Shown: piece by piece, positions 1 to 5,466 of the stretch
Numbering within the stretch: the first letter of the stretch is position 1
Layout of the letters: each line of letters starts with the position of its first letter
The notes under the pieces: model-generated
What the model saw: only the letters and a program-made list of their open reading frames with translations
Told to the model about the DNA's origin: nothing
The model's database searches: none
Position numbers and translations under genes: made by a program
From: an uncultured Desulfovibrio sp.
GTDB lineage: Bacteria; Desulfobacterota; Desulfovibrionia; Desulfovibrionales; Desulfovibrionaceae
Assembly (NCBI GenBank): GCA_947177645.1
Contig: CAMWVJ010000052.1
Span: 1 to 7,277, forward strand
DNA length: 7,277 nucleotides
Direction of reading: 5' to 3'

Positions 1-598
1 GCCCGTGGACCTTGCGCCGTGACTCCGGCCCGCTGATCCACTGCGAAACGCCGTTGCGCGTGGCGATGCGGCCGTCCAGGGTGGCGGCCAGCTTGAGCAG
101 CACATAGGGGCGCTCGGTGGTCTGCCAGACGAGGAAATCGGCCACAAGGTCTCGGCATTCGGACTCGAGCACCGGCCCGATGACCTCAAGCCCGGCGCCG
201 GCCAAAAGGGCCGCGCCACCCCCGGCCACGGGATTGGGATCGCGGAAGCCATAGACCACCCGGCGGATGCCGGCGGCGAGGATGGCGTCGGTGCAGGGCG
301 GCGTCTTGCCGTGGTGGCAGCATGGCTCCAGCGTGACCACGAGCGTGCACCCCGCGGGGTCCACTCCCCTTTCCGCCGCGTCCTTGAGGCATTCCACCTC
401 GGCGTGCGGCTGGCCCGCGCCGTGGTGCCAGCCGCGCGCGACGACCTCGCCATCGCGCACGAGCACCGCGCCGACCATGGGATTGGGCGCGGTGTGCCAG
501 CGGCCGCGCCTGGCGAGCGCGATGGCCTCGCGCATGAAGGGGGCGAATTCCCGCTCCGCCTCATGGTTCACGTGAGCTTTCTGCGCCGCCTCCGCCAT
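1..598 (-). CDS. ribD: Bifunctional riboflavin biosynthesis protein RibD, C-terminus cut by window edge
   Basis: RibD deaminates the pyrimidine intermediate 2,5-diamino-6-ribosylamino-4(3H)-pyrimidinone 5'-phosphate and then reduces its ribosyl side chain, the second and third steps of riboflavin synthesis in the cytosol. 199 codons are visible. The deaminase domain covers about residues 18-145: TAPNPMVGAVLV at 36-47, zinc/catalytic HAE at 65-67, and PCCHHGKTPPC at 92-102, where C93 and C102 should bind zinc. The reductase domain begins near residue 162, with KLAATLDGRIA at 169-179 followed by the conserved SQWISG. About 170 further residues are expected beyond position 1. The ATG lies 2 nt after the deaminase stop codon, and a purine-rich AAAGGGGG sits about 10 nt upstream of it, inside the preceding gene, so translation is probably coupled. 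This start leaves about 18 residues before the conserved core; M22 is an alternative without a visible ribosome site. The identification is firm. Confidence 0.95.
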   Translation of the reverse strand, partial: MAEAAQKAHVNHEAEREFAPFMREAIALARRGRWHTAPNPMVGAVLVRDGEVVARGWHHGAGQPHAEVECLKDAAERGVDPAGCTLVVTLEPCCHHGKTPPCTDAILAAGIRRVVYGFRDPNPVAGGGAALLAGAGLEVIGPVLESECRDLVADFLVWQTTERPYVLLKLAATLDGRIATRNGVSQWISGPESRRKVHG

Positions 599-600
599 GC

Positions 601-1101
601 CTATCCGGCCCCCTTTCCGCAGCCGCAGGGCGCGCCCGCGCCCTCGGGCAGCCAGTCCACCTCAAGGCGCTCCATGGGGACGCCCGCCTCGCGGAGCATG
701 GTGGTGGCGAGCTCGTCGGGATAGGCCTCGGCGTAGAAGATCTCGCGGATGCCGCAGTTGATGAGCATCTTGGCGCAGAGCACGCAGGGCTGCGTGGTGC
801 AGTAAAGCGTGGCCCCGGCGATACTGATGCCGTGCACGGCCGCCTGGATGATGACGTTCTGCTCGGCATGCAGGCCGCGGCAGATCTCGTGCCGCTGGCC
901 CGAGGGGATGCCGAGCTGCTGCCGGAGACATCCCACCTCGAGGCAGTGCGGCGTGCCGGCCGGCGGCCCGTTGTAGCCCGTGGCGAGGATGCGCTTGTCC
1001 TTGACGGCCACCGCGCCCACCCGGCGCCTCGTGCAGGTGGAGCGCAGGCTCACGAGCCTTGTGATGCTCATGAAGTAATCAGGCCAGGGCAGTCGTTCCA
1101 T
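601..1101 (-). CDS. comEB: Deoxycytidylate (dCMP) deaminase family protein
   Basis: 166 residues, the normal size for zinc-dependent dCMP deaminases, which convert dCMP to dUMP to supply thymidylate synthesis. Seen in the sequence: [15 protein letters not shown] at 21-35, the nucleotide-phosphate loop GYNGPPAG at 42-49, zinc/proton-shuttle HAE at 78-80 and PCVLC at 105-109, where H78, C106 and C109 should be zinc ligands and E80 the catalytic acid. The spacing of C48-region cysteines and the CRGLHAEQN context match dCMP deaminase/ComEB rather than cytidine deaminase or TadA. The C-terminus ends in a short Gly/Cys-rich tail (C159, C161) with no obvious role. The gene starts 24 nt after glyA with only a weak ribosome site, and its TAG stop is 2 nt before ribD. 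The comEB symbol follows the Bacillus family name; a role in competence is not implied here. Confidence 0.93.
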   Translation of the reverse strand: MERLPWPDYFMSITRLVSLRSTCTRRRVGAVAVKDKRILATGYNGPPAGTPHCLEVGCLRQQLGIPSGQRHEICRGLHAEQNVIIQAAVHGISIAGATLYCTTQPCVLCAKMLINCGIREIFYAEAYPDELATTMLREAGVPMERLEVDWLPEGAGAPCGCGKGAG

Positions 1102-1125
1102 GCCGTGCTCGCAAAAGGGCGCCCG

Positions 1126-2364
1126 CTACCACGAGAAGAGCGGGAACTGGCGCGCGAATTCCGTAACGCGCCCGCGAATGGCGGCGAGCGCCGGGCCGTC
1201 GCCGCGCTTCCCGATGGTTTCGGCGATGAAGCCGGCCACCGTCGCCATGTCCTCGCGGGTGAGGCCGCGCGTGGTCAGGGCCGCCGTGCCCAGGCGGATG
1301 CCGGAAGTCACGAAGGGCGAGCGCGTCTCGAAGGGGATGGTGTTCTTGTTGACCGTGATGCCCGCCGCGTCCAGCGCGCTTTCCGCATCCTTGCCCGTGA
1401 CATCGAGGTTCGTCAGGTCCACGAGGAGCAGGTGATTGTCCGTCCCCCCGGAGACGAGCTCGAAGCCGGCGGCCTTGAGCCCTTCGGCCAGGGCCGCGGC
1501 GTTCTCCACCACGCGCCTCGCGTAGCGGGCGAAGGCCGGGCGCAGGGCCTCGCCGAAGGCCGCGGCCTTGGCCGCGATGACGTGCATGAGCGGGCCGCCC
1601 TGCATGCCCGGGAAGATCTGGCTGTCGATGCGCTTCCTATTGGCCTCGTCCGCGAGGATCATGCCGCCGCGGGGCCCGCGCAGGGTCTTGTGCGTGGTGG
1701 TGGTGGTCACATGGGCGTAGGGGATGGGGCTCTCGTGCAGACCGGCCGCCACGAGGCCCGCGATATGGGCCATGTCCACCATGAGCAGGGCGCCCACCTC
1801 GTCGGCGATGGCCCGGAAGCGCGCAAAATCGAGAAAGCGCGGGTAGGCGCTGGCGCCGGCCACGATCATGGCCGGGCGGTGCTCGCGCGCGAGCGCCGCC
1901 ACCTCGTCATAGTCGATGCGGCCCGTGTCCTTGCGCACGCCGTAGGAGACCACGTTGAAGAGCCGGCCCGAAAAATTCACCGGGCTGCCGTGGGTGAGGT
2001 GGCCGCCGTGCGAGAGGTTCATGCCGAGGATGGTGTCCCCGGGCTTGAGGCAGGCGAAATACACGGCCATGTTGGCCTGCGAGCCGGAATGGGGCTGCAC
2101 GTTGGCATGGACGCAGTTGAAGAGCCGCCGCGCGCGGTCGCGGGCCATCTCCTCCACCATGTCCACATATTCGCAGCCGCCGTAATAGCGCTTGCCGGGA
2201 TAGCCCTCGGCATACTTGTGGGTGAGCACGCTCCCCTGGGCCTCGCGCACGGCCGCGGAAACGAAGTTTTCCGACGCGATGAGCTCGAGCTTGCTCATCT
2301 GGCGGTCGGATTCGAGAACGATGGCGTTGGCGAGTTCGGGGTCCTGGAGAATGAGTTCATCCAT
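1126..2364 (-). CDS. glyA: Serine hydroxymethyltransferase
   Basis: PLP enzyme that interconverts serine plus tetrahydrofolate with glycine plus 5,10-methylene-tetrahydrofolate, the main source of one-carbon units. The protein is 412 residues, typical for bacterial GlyA (about 410-420). Visible motifs: LIASENF at 28-34, [14 protein letters not shown] at 50-63, HSGSQAN at 92-98, [13 protein letters not shown] at 196-208, and the PLP-lysine loop [16 protein letters not shown] at 219-234, with K226 the Schiff-base lysine. The reading frame stays open upstream to an ATG at 2442, but those extra 26 codons encode Pro/Ala/Gly-rich sequence made by spacer hairpins. I chose the ATG at 2364 because [15 protein letters not shown] matches the family start and AAAAGGAT lies 9 nt upstream. 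It is transcribed after fabF across a 114-nt hairpin-rich gap and precedes the dCMP deaminase gene by 24 nt. Confidence 0.97.
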   Translation of the reverse strand: MDELILQDPELANAIVLESDRQMSKLELIASENFVSAAVREAQGSVLTHKYAEGYPGKRYYGGCEYVDMVEEMARDRARRLFNCVHANVQPHSGSQANMAVYFACLKPGDTILGMNLSHGGHLTHGSPVNFSGRLFNVVSYGVRKDTGRIDYDEVAALAREHRPAMIVAGASAYPRFLDFARFRAIADEVGALLMVDMAHIAGLVAAGLHESPIPYAHVTTTTTHKTLRGPRGGMILADEANRKRIDSQIFPGMQGGPLMHVIAAKAAAFGEALRPAFARYARRVVENAAALAEGLKAAGFELVSGGTDNHLLLVDLTNLDVTGKDAESALDAAGITVNKNTIPFETRSPFVTSGIRLGTAALTTRGLTREDMATVAGFIAETIGKRGDGPALAAIRGRVTEFARQFPLFSW

Positions 2365-2391
2365 CGAGGCAGATCCTTTTGCGGAAGACGC

Positions 2392-2408
2392 GCCCGCGGG
2401 GCGCGGGC
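2392..2408 (-). repeat. GC-only hairpin, third in the fabF-glyA spacer
   Basis: GCCCGCG and CGCGGGC form a perfect 7-bp stem around a 3-nt loop, 27 nt before the glyA start codon and just upstream of its ribosome site. There is no U-run after it, so it is not a canonical intrinsic terminator. An mRNA-structure or processing role is possible but unproven. Confidence 0.5.
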
Positions 2409-2418
2409 AGGCGGGCCG

Positions 2419-2440
2419 GGCGCCCGGCATCCCGGGCGCC
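2419..2440 (-). repeat. GC-only hairpin, second in the fabF-glyA spacer
   Basis: GGCGCCCGG (2419-2427) and CCGGGCGCC (2432-2440) are perfect 9-bp inverted arms with a 4-nt loop. The left arm also lies in a 14-bp perfect palindrome at 2415-2428, so two alternative foldings compete. In the transcript it directly follows the short CATTTT stretch after the first hairpin. Confidence 0.55.
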
Positions 2441-2446
2441 AAAATG

Positions 2447-2466
2447 CGGGGCGCCGCGGCGCCCCG
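2447..2466 (-). repeat. 20-bp perfect palindrome 3' of fabF
   Basis: All 20 positions are self-complementary about the centre 2456/2457, and every base is G or C. It starts 12 nt after the fabF stop and is followed on the transcribed strand by CATTTTGG. Four U residues make this at best a weak or partial terminator; it could equally stabilise the fabF 3' end or serve as a protein-binding palindrome. The glyA gene downstream seems to lack its own clear promoter, which argues for at least some read-through. Confidence 0.5.
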
Positions 2467-2478
2467 GGTGTGCGGGCC

Positions 2479-3726
2479 TTAGTCAGTCCACTTTTTAAAG
2501 ATGACGCTGGCGTTGGTGCCGCCGAAGCCGAAGGAATTGCACATGCCGTATTCGCAGGCCACGCGCTCCGTACCGCCCGAGAGATAGTTGAGGTCGCAGG
2601 CCGGGTCGGGATATTCCAGATTGATGGTTCCGGGCAGCACCTCGTCCCTGAGCGCCAGGGCCGTGAACACGGACTCGATGCCGCCGGCCGCGCCGAGCAG
2701 ATGCCCGGTCATGGACTTGGTGGCCGAGATCTTGAGGTTTTTCGCATGGTCGCCGAAGGCGATCTTCATGGCCTTGGTTTCCGTGCTGTCGTTGAGCTGG
2801 GTGGAGGTGCCGTGGGCGTTGATATGCTCCACGGCTTCGGGCTTGAGGCCCGCGTCGCGCAGGGCGCGCGTCATGGCCGCGGCCATGCCCTCGCCCGTCT
2901 CGTGCGGGGCGGTCATGTGGTAGGCGTCGCCCGAGGCGCCGTAGCCCACCACCTCGGCGTAGATCTTGGCGCCGCGCGCCCTGGCGCTCTCGAGGTCTTC
3001 CAGCATCAGAAGGCCCGCGCCCTCGCCGATGACAAAGCCGTCGCGCTTGGCGTCAAAGGGCCGGGAGGCCTTGGTGGGCTCGTCGTTGTAGTGGGTGGAG
3101 AGGGCCTTGAGCGCCGTGAAGCCCGCCACGCCGAGCGGCGTGATGGTGGCCTCCACGCCGCCCGTGATGACGCTTTTCGTGCGGCCGAGCACTATCTCGC
3201 TGTAGGCCGTGCCGATGGCGTGGATGCCCGAGGCGCAGGCCGTGGTGGTGACGATGTTCGGCCCCTTGGCGCCGGTGAAGATGGAAATCTGCCCGGGCCC
3301 CATGTTGGAGATGAGCATGGGGATGAGGAAGGGCGAGATCTTGCTCGGGCCGGCCTCGAGCAGCTTGGCGTGCCAGGTCTCGATGGTGCGCAGGCCCCCC
3401 AGGCCGATGCCGAGGATGACGGCCACATCTTCGGCGTTTTCCGGCGTGATCTCAAGGCCCGAGTCGGCGAGGAGCATCTTGGCCGCGGCCACGGCGAACT
3501 GGGTGAAGCGGTCCATGCGCCGCACCTGCTTGGCCGGTATCCACTCTTCGGGCGAAAAATCCTTCACTTCGCCGGCGATGCGCGAGGTGTAGTCGGACGC
3601 ATCGAAGAGCGTGATGGGGCCGATGCCGGATTCACCCGCGAGGAGGCGCTTCCAGGTGGTGTCGATGTCATTGGCGAGCGGCGTGATGCCCGAAACGCCG
3701 GTGATCACTACGCGGGGACGGTTCAT
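2479..3726 (-). CDS. fabF: 3-oxoacyl-[acyl-carrier-protein] synthase II (KAS II)
   Basis: Condensing enzyme that elongates acyl-ACP with malonyl-ACP in type II fatty acid synthesis in the cytosol. The protein is 415 residues, normal for FabF (about 410-415). The thiolase-fold active site is complete: nucleophile C164 in TTACASG, H305 in NAHGTST, K337 in ATKSMTGH and H342 in GHLLGAAGG, plus the C-terminal NSFGFGGTNAS at 397-407. The Cys-His-His set identifies a KAS I/II enzyme and rules out a chain-length factor. The frame is open upstream to 3858, but the added 44 codons are Arg/Pro/Ala-rich spacer. The ATG at 3726 begins the conserved N-terminus MNRPRVVITG, and AGGAG lies 6 nt before it. A 525-nt spacer separates it from acpP, which is unusual for this normally close pair. 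Stop codon TAA. Confidence 0.97.
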   Translation of the reverse strand: MNRPRVVITGVSGITPLANDIDTTWKRLLAGESGIGPITLFDASDYTSRIAGEVKDFSPEEWIPAKQVRRMDRFTQFAVAAAKMLLADSGLEITPENAEDVAVILGIGLGGLRTIETWHAKLLEAGPSKISPFLIPMLISNMGPGQISIFTGAKGPNIVTTTACASGIHAIGTAYSEIVLGRTKSVITGGVEATITPLGVAGFTALKALSTHYNDEPTKASRPFDAKRDGFVIGEGAGLLMLEDLESARARGAKIYAEVVGYGASGDAYHMTAPHETGEGMAAAMTRALRDAGLKPEAVEHINAHGTSTQLNDSTETKAMKIAFGDHAKNLKISATKSMTGHLLGAAGGIESVFTALALRDEVLPGTINLEYPDPACDLNYLSGGTERVACEYGMCNSFGFGGTNASVIFKKWTD

Positions 3727-3732
3727 GGACGG

Positions 3733-3746
3733 CTCCTTGCTCCTTG
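3733..3746 (-). promoter_or_regulatory. Tandem Shine-Dalgarno sequence of fabF
   Basis: On the transcribed strand CAAGGAG occurs twice back to back. The proximal AGGAG is 6 nt from the ATG at 3726, ideal spacing, which fixes the fabF start; the distal copy is 13 nt away and may act as a standby site. Confidence 0.7.
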
Positions 3747-3788
3747 GCCTGGGTAACGAAATCCGGCGCCGCCGGGGGCGCACAGCGG

Positions 3789-3807
3789 AAAAGGCCCGCC
3801 TGCGGGC
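3789..3807 (-). terminator. Weak terminator- or attenuator-like hairpin upstream of fabF
   Basis: On the transcribed strand GCCCG-CAGG-CGGGC forms a 5-bp stem (arms 3803-3807 and 3794-3798) followed by C and TTTT. The stem is short and the U-run has only four bases, so efficient termination is doubtful. It sits about 60 nt ahead of the fabF start codon, where an attenuator could act. Confidence 0.25.
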
Positions 3808-4060
3808 GACAGAGGCCCCGCAGGGCGCCGCCGCAAAAGGCGCGCCGGGGCTGCACACAGGGGGGCGCCTTCCACCTTCGGCCCGCGAGCTCCACAGCCC
3901 TCTTGCGCCCAGCCCCCTTGCGTACAGACCTCTGGGGGGCAGTCGCCCAGGCGCATGCCCCCTGGCCCGCTGCCGCCCACGCGTCTTCGGCGCCCTTGCC
4001 GGCCTTCAGCCCCGCAATTCCGCAGGCGTCCCAACGCCATGGCGCACATGCGGCCGCCAG

Positions 4061-4078
4061 CCCGGGCTTTTTCCCGGG
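4061..4078. repeat. CCCGGG inverted repeat in the acpP-fabF spacer
   Basis: Two CCCGGG hexamers (4061-4066 and 4073-4078) flank CTTTTT, giving a 6-bp GC stem with a 6-nt loop. The A/U-rich tract is in the loop, not after the stem, so it is not an intrinsic terminator. Confidence 0.35.
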
Positions 4079-4138
4079 TCTGGCGCCATCATACGGGCGC
4101 AGCTCAGGAAAAGGCGAATGCGGCATCACCCGGCGCGT

Positions 4139-4152
4139 CCGGGAATTCCCGG
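4139..4152. repeat. 14-bp perfect palindrome
   Basis: The sequence CCGGGAATTCCCGG equals its own reverse complement. It abuts another perfect palindrome, GCGCCGGCGC at 4153-4162. A dimeric regulator site is conceivable; chance occurrence in GC-rich DNA is also possible. Confidence 0.4.
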
Positions 4153-4199
4153 GCGCCGGCGCGCGGGGCCTGGCCCCCAAAAGCCGCGCCCCCAATGCT

Positions 4200-4229
4200 G
4201 CACACCGGGCGCCGCGCCCCGGGTGGTGC
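4200..4229 (-). repeat. Bulged hairpin immediately 3' of acpP
   Basis: On the transcribed strand four paired blocks, GCAC/GTGC, ACC/GGT, GGG/CCC and CG/CG, stack into a 12-bp stem with single bulged bases on the 5' arm and a 3-nt loop. It begins 22 nt after the acpP stop codon. No U-run follows directly, so it looks more like an mRNA 3'-end stabiliser than a terminator. This would fit acpP being a highly expressed gene, though that role is inferred. Confidence 0.4.
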
Positions 4230-4251
4230 GCCGCGGCGGGACGCGCCCGGC

Positions 4252-4488
4252 CTACTTCTTGTTGTTTTCGATGTAGTTGATGGCGTCCTGCACCTTGAGG
4301 ATCTTCTGGGCGTCCTCGTCGGCGATCTCGATGTCGAATTCCTCTTCCATGGCCATGATGAGCTCGGTGAGGTCGAGGGAATCGGCGCCCAGGTCTTCCA
4401 CGAAGGAGGCTTCGGGCTTCACTTCGTCGGCGCTCACGCCAAGCTGGTCAACGATGATCTTCTGGACTTTGTCGGCAACTTCAGACAT
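4252..4488 (-). CDS. acpP: Acyl carrier protein
   Basis: Small acidic carrier of acyl chains in type II fatty acid and lipid synthesis. The protein is 78 residues, the usual ACP size. The phosphopantetheine site is S37 in DLGADSLDL (32-40), followed by the acidic recognition helix [14 protein letters not shown]; the C-terminus is Asn/Lys-rich. Its composition (many Glu, Asp, Ile and Lys) contrasts with the Ala/Arg-rich neighbours, as expected for ACP. The frame is open upstream to 4734 into fabG, but the ATG at 4488 starts the family-typical [18 protein letters not shown] and has a strong ribosome site, GGGAGGAT, whose GGAGG core is 5 nt away. It lies between fabG (112-nt gap) and fabF (525-nt gap). 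Stop codon TAG. Confidence 0.98.
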   Translation of the reverse strand: MSEVADKVQKIIVDQLGVSADEVKPEASFVEDLGADSLDLTELIMAMEEEFDIEIADEDAQKILKVQDAINYIENNKK

Positions 4489-4560
4489 GACATCCTCCCG
4501 GTGTTCCGTGTTCGTTGTCGGGCGCGGCGCGGCGCGTTCCGGCGCCGGTGCGCGGCCCTG

Positions 4561-4580
4561 AAAAATCGTCAAAAATCGTC
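4561..4580. repeat. 10-bp perfect tandem duplication in the fabG-acpP spacer
   Basis: AAAAATCGTC is repeated twice head to tail. On the transcribed strand this gives two ATTTTT runs starting 20 nt after the fabG stop, but no stable hairpin precedes them, so I do not call a terminator. The duplication also creates TTGACG, close to a -35 box, without a matching -10 at 16-18 nt. Confidence 0.8.
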
Positions 4581-4600
4581 CTGCGCCTGTCCGCCCCGGC

Positions 4601-5371
4601 TCAGCAGTACATACCGCCATTGACGGCGAGCACCTGCCCCGTGATGTAGGCGGCCCTGTCCGACGCGAGAAAGGCCACGGCCTCTGCCACATCCTCGGCC
4701 GTCCCCATGCGGCGCAGGGGGATGGACTCCACATAGGCCTTCACCACGTCCTCGCCCAGCTTGGCCGTCATGTCGGTCTCGATGAAGCCGGGCGCCACGG
4801 CGTTGACCGTGATGCCCCGCGCGGCGAGCTCGCGCGCGTTGGACTTGGTGAGCCCGATGAGCCCGGCCTTGGCCGCGCAATAGTTGGCCTGCCCGGCATT
4901 GCCCATCTGGCCGACCACCGAGGCGATATTGATGATGCGGCCGGCGCGCCGCTTGCTCATGATCTTGGCGGCCTCACGGCTGCACGCGAAGGCGCCGCCG
5001 AGGTTGACATCCAGCACGCGGTCGAAATCCTCGCTCTTCATGCGGATGAGGAAGCCGTCCCTCGTGATGCCCGCATTGTTGACGAGTACGGCCAGATTGA
5101 CCTTGTCCTTGATCTCGGAGGCGAAAAAGGCCTCCACCGCGGCATCGTCGCCCACGTCCAGCGCGAAGGCGCGCGCCTCGCCGCCGGCGGCGCGGATGTC
5201 CTCCACGGTGCGTTCTGCGTCTTCGGGGCGGCTCACATAGGTGAGGATGATGAAATAGCCGTCGCGGGCGAGCGTGCGGGCGATGGCCCGCCCGATGCCG
5301 CGCGAGCCCCCCGTGACCAGGGCCACGGGCGCTTCGGCCCATGAAAGAGCCGCTGCGCTTGAATGTGTCAT
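4601..5371 (-). CDS. fabG: 3-oxoacyl-[acyl-carrier-protein] reductase
   Basis: NADPH-dependent short-chain dehydrogenase that reduces 3-ketoacyl-ACP in each cycle of fatty acid elongation. The protein is 256 residues, within the FabG range (about 245-256). The Rossmann cofactor loop TGGSRGIG is at 20-27 and NNAG at 98-101; the catalytic tetrad is N123, S151, Y164 and K168 (YCAAK at 164-168); the C-terminal [12 protein letters not shown] is typical. It carries about ten more N-terminal residues than most FabG proteins ([15 protein letters not shown] before VALVTG). I keep the ATG at 5371 because GAGGTGG lies 6 nt upstream and no internal start precedes the cofactor loop. The position between fabH and acpP supports FabG over another SDR enzyme. 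A promoter candidate lies 40-68 nt upstream. Stop codon TGA. Confidence 0.96.
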   Translation of the reverse strand: MTHSSAAALSWAEAPVALVTGGSRGIGRAIARTLARDGYFIILTYVSRPEDAERTVEDIRAAGGEARAFALDVGDDAAVEAFFASEIKDKVNLAVLVNNAGITRDGFLIRMKSEDFDRVLDVNLGGAFACSREAAKIMSKRRAGRIINIASVVGQMGNAGQANYCAAKAGLIGLTKSNARELAARGITVNAVAPGFIETDMTAKLGEDVVKAYVESIPLRRMGTAEDVAEAVAFLASDRAAYITGQVLAVNGGMYC

Positions 5372-5410
5372 GGCGTTCCACCTCTTCCTTGTGAAGTGCC
5401 GGGAAGGCGC

Positions 5411-5439
5411 ATCCTACTCCATGCGCCCGGGAATTTCAA
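5411..5439 (-). promoter_or_regulatory. Candidate sigma70-type promoter upstream of fabG
   Basis: On the transcribed strand TTGAAA (5434-5439) is 5/6 to the -35 consensus and TAGGAT (5411-5416) is 4/6 to the -10 consensus, separated by exactly 17 nt. A start near 5404 would give a leader of about 33 nt with the fabG ribosome site inside it. The region is one of the few AT-richer spots in the spacers. It would allow fabG-acpP to be transcribed independently of plsX-fabH. Confidence 0.4.
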
Positions 5440-5463
5440 TGCGCCGGAACACGCCCCGGGCGC
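5423..5463 (-). repeat. 9-bp GC-only inverted repeat in the fabH-fabG spacer
   Basis: GCGCCCGGG (5423-5431) and CCCGGGCGC (5455-5463) are perfect inverted arms around a 23-nt loop. The -35 element of the candidate fabG promoter is in the loop, and one arm occupies the promoter spacer. It could be a weak transcription barrier after fabH, a regulator site or simply mRNA structure. Confidence 0.5.
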
Positions 5464-5466
5464 CCG

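Larger units (their letters stand above)
3727..4251. other. 525-nt acpP-fabF spacer without a convincing gene
   Basis: Several open frames cross this stretch on both strands (for example minus 3668-4195 and plus 3744-4280), but all are Ala/Arg/Gly/Pro-rich, show no motif I recognise and look like random open frames in GC-rich DNA. What can be seen: a bulged hairpin right after acpP (4200-4229), a 14-bp palindrome (4139-4152), a CCCGGG hairpin (4061-4078), a hairpin with a short U-run (3789-3807) and the fabF ribosome site. GCTGCACAC occurs twice, at 3850-3858 and 4198-4206. I see no tRNA, known riboswitch, insertion-sequence ends or remnants of a coding gene. It could be an unannotated leader, a small RNA locus or a decayed insertion. 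Confidence 0.5.

Noticed and set aside
2365..2442. 26-codon N-terminal extension of glyA to the ATG at 2442
   Set aside because: The added residues are Pro/Ala/Gly-rich translation of the spacer hairpins; the ATG at 2364 fits the family and has a ribosome site.
832..3756. 974-codon open frame on the plus strand
   Set aside because: It runs antisense through the dCMP deaminase gene, glyA and fabF, is rich in His, Gly, Ala and Arg, has no recognisable domain and has the look of a mirror frame created by GC-biased third positions of the true genes.
3727..3858. 44-codon N-terminal extension of fabF
   Set aside because: The Arg/Pro-rich extension is unlike any FabF N-terminus, and the strong ribosome site lies inside it, 6 nt before the ATG at 3726.
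3668..4280. Open frames of 108-222 codons on both strands across the acpP-fabF spacer
   Set aside because: Low-complexity Ala/Arg/Gly/Pro composition, no motif and no convincing ribosome site; they overlap each other in several frames, as expected by chance in GC-rich DNA.
4541..4590. Intrinsic terminator after fabG using the two ATTTTT runs
   Set aside because: No stable stem immediately precedes either run on the transcribed strand; the tandem duplication explains the runs.
4489..4734. Long upstream extension of the acpP frame into fabG
   Set aside because: ACP is complete from 4488 with an ideal ribosome site; the upstream part overlaps fabG in another frame.
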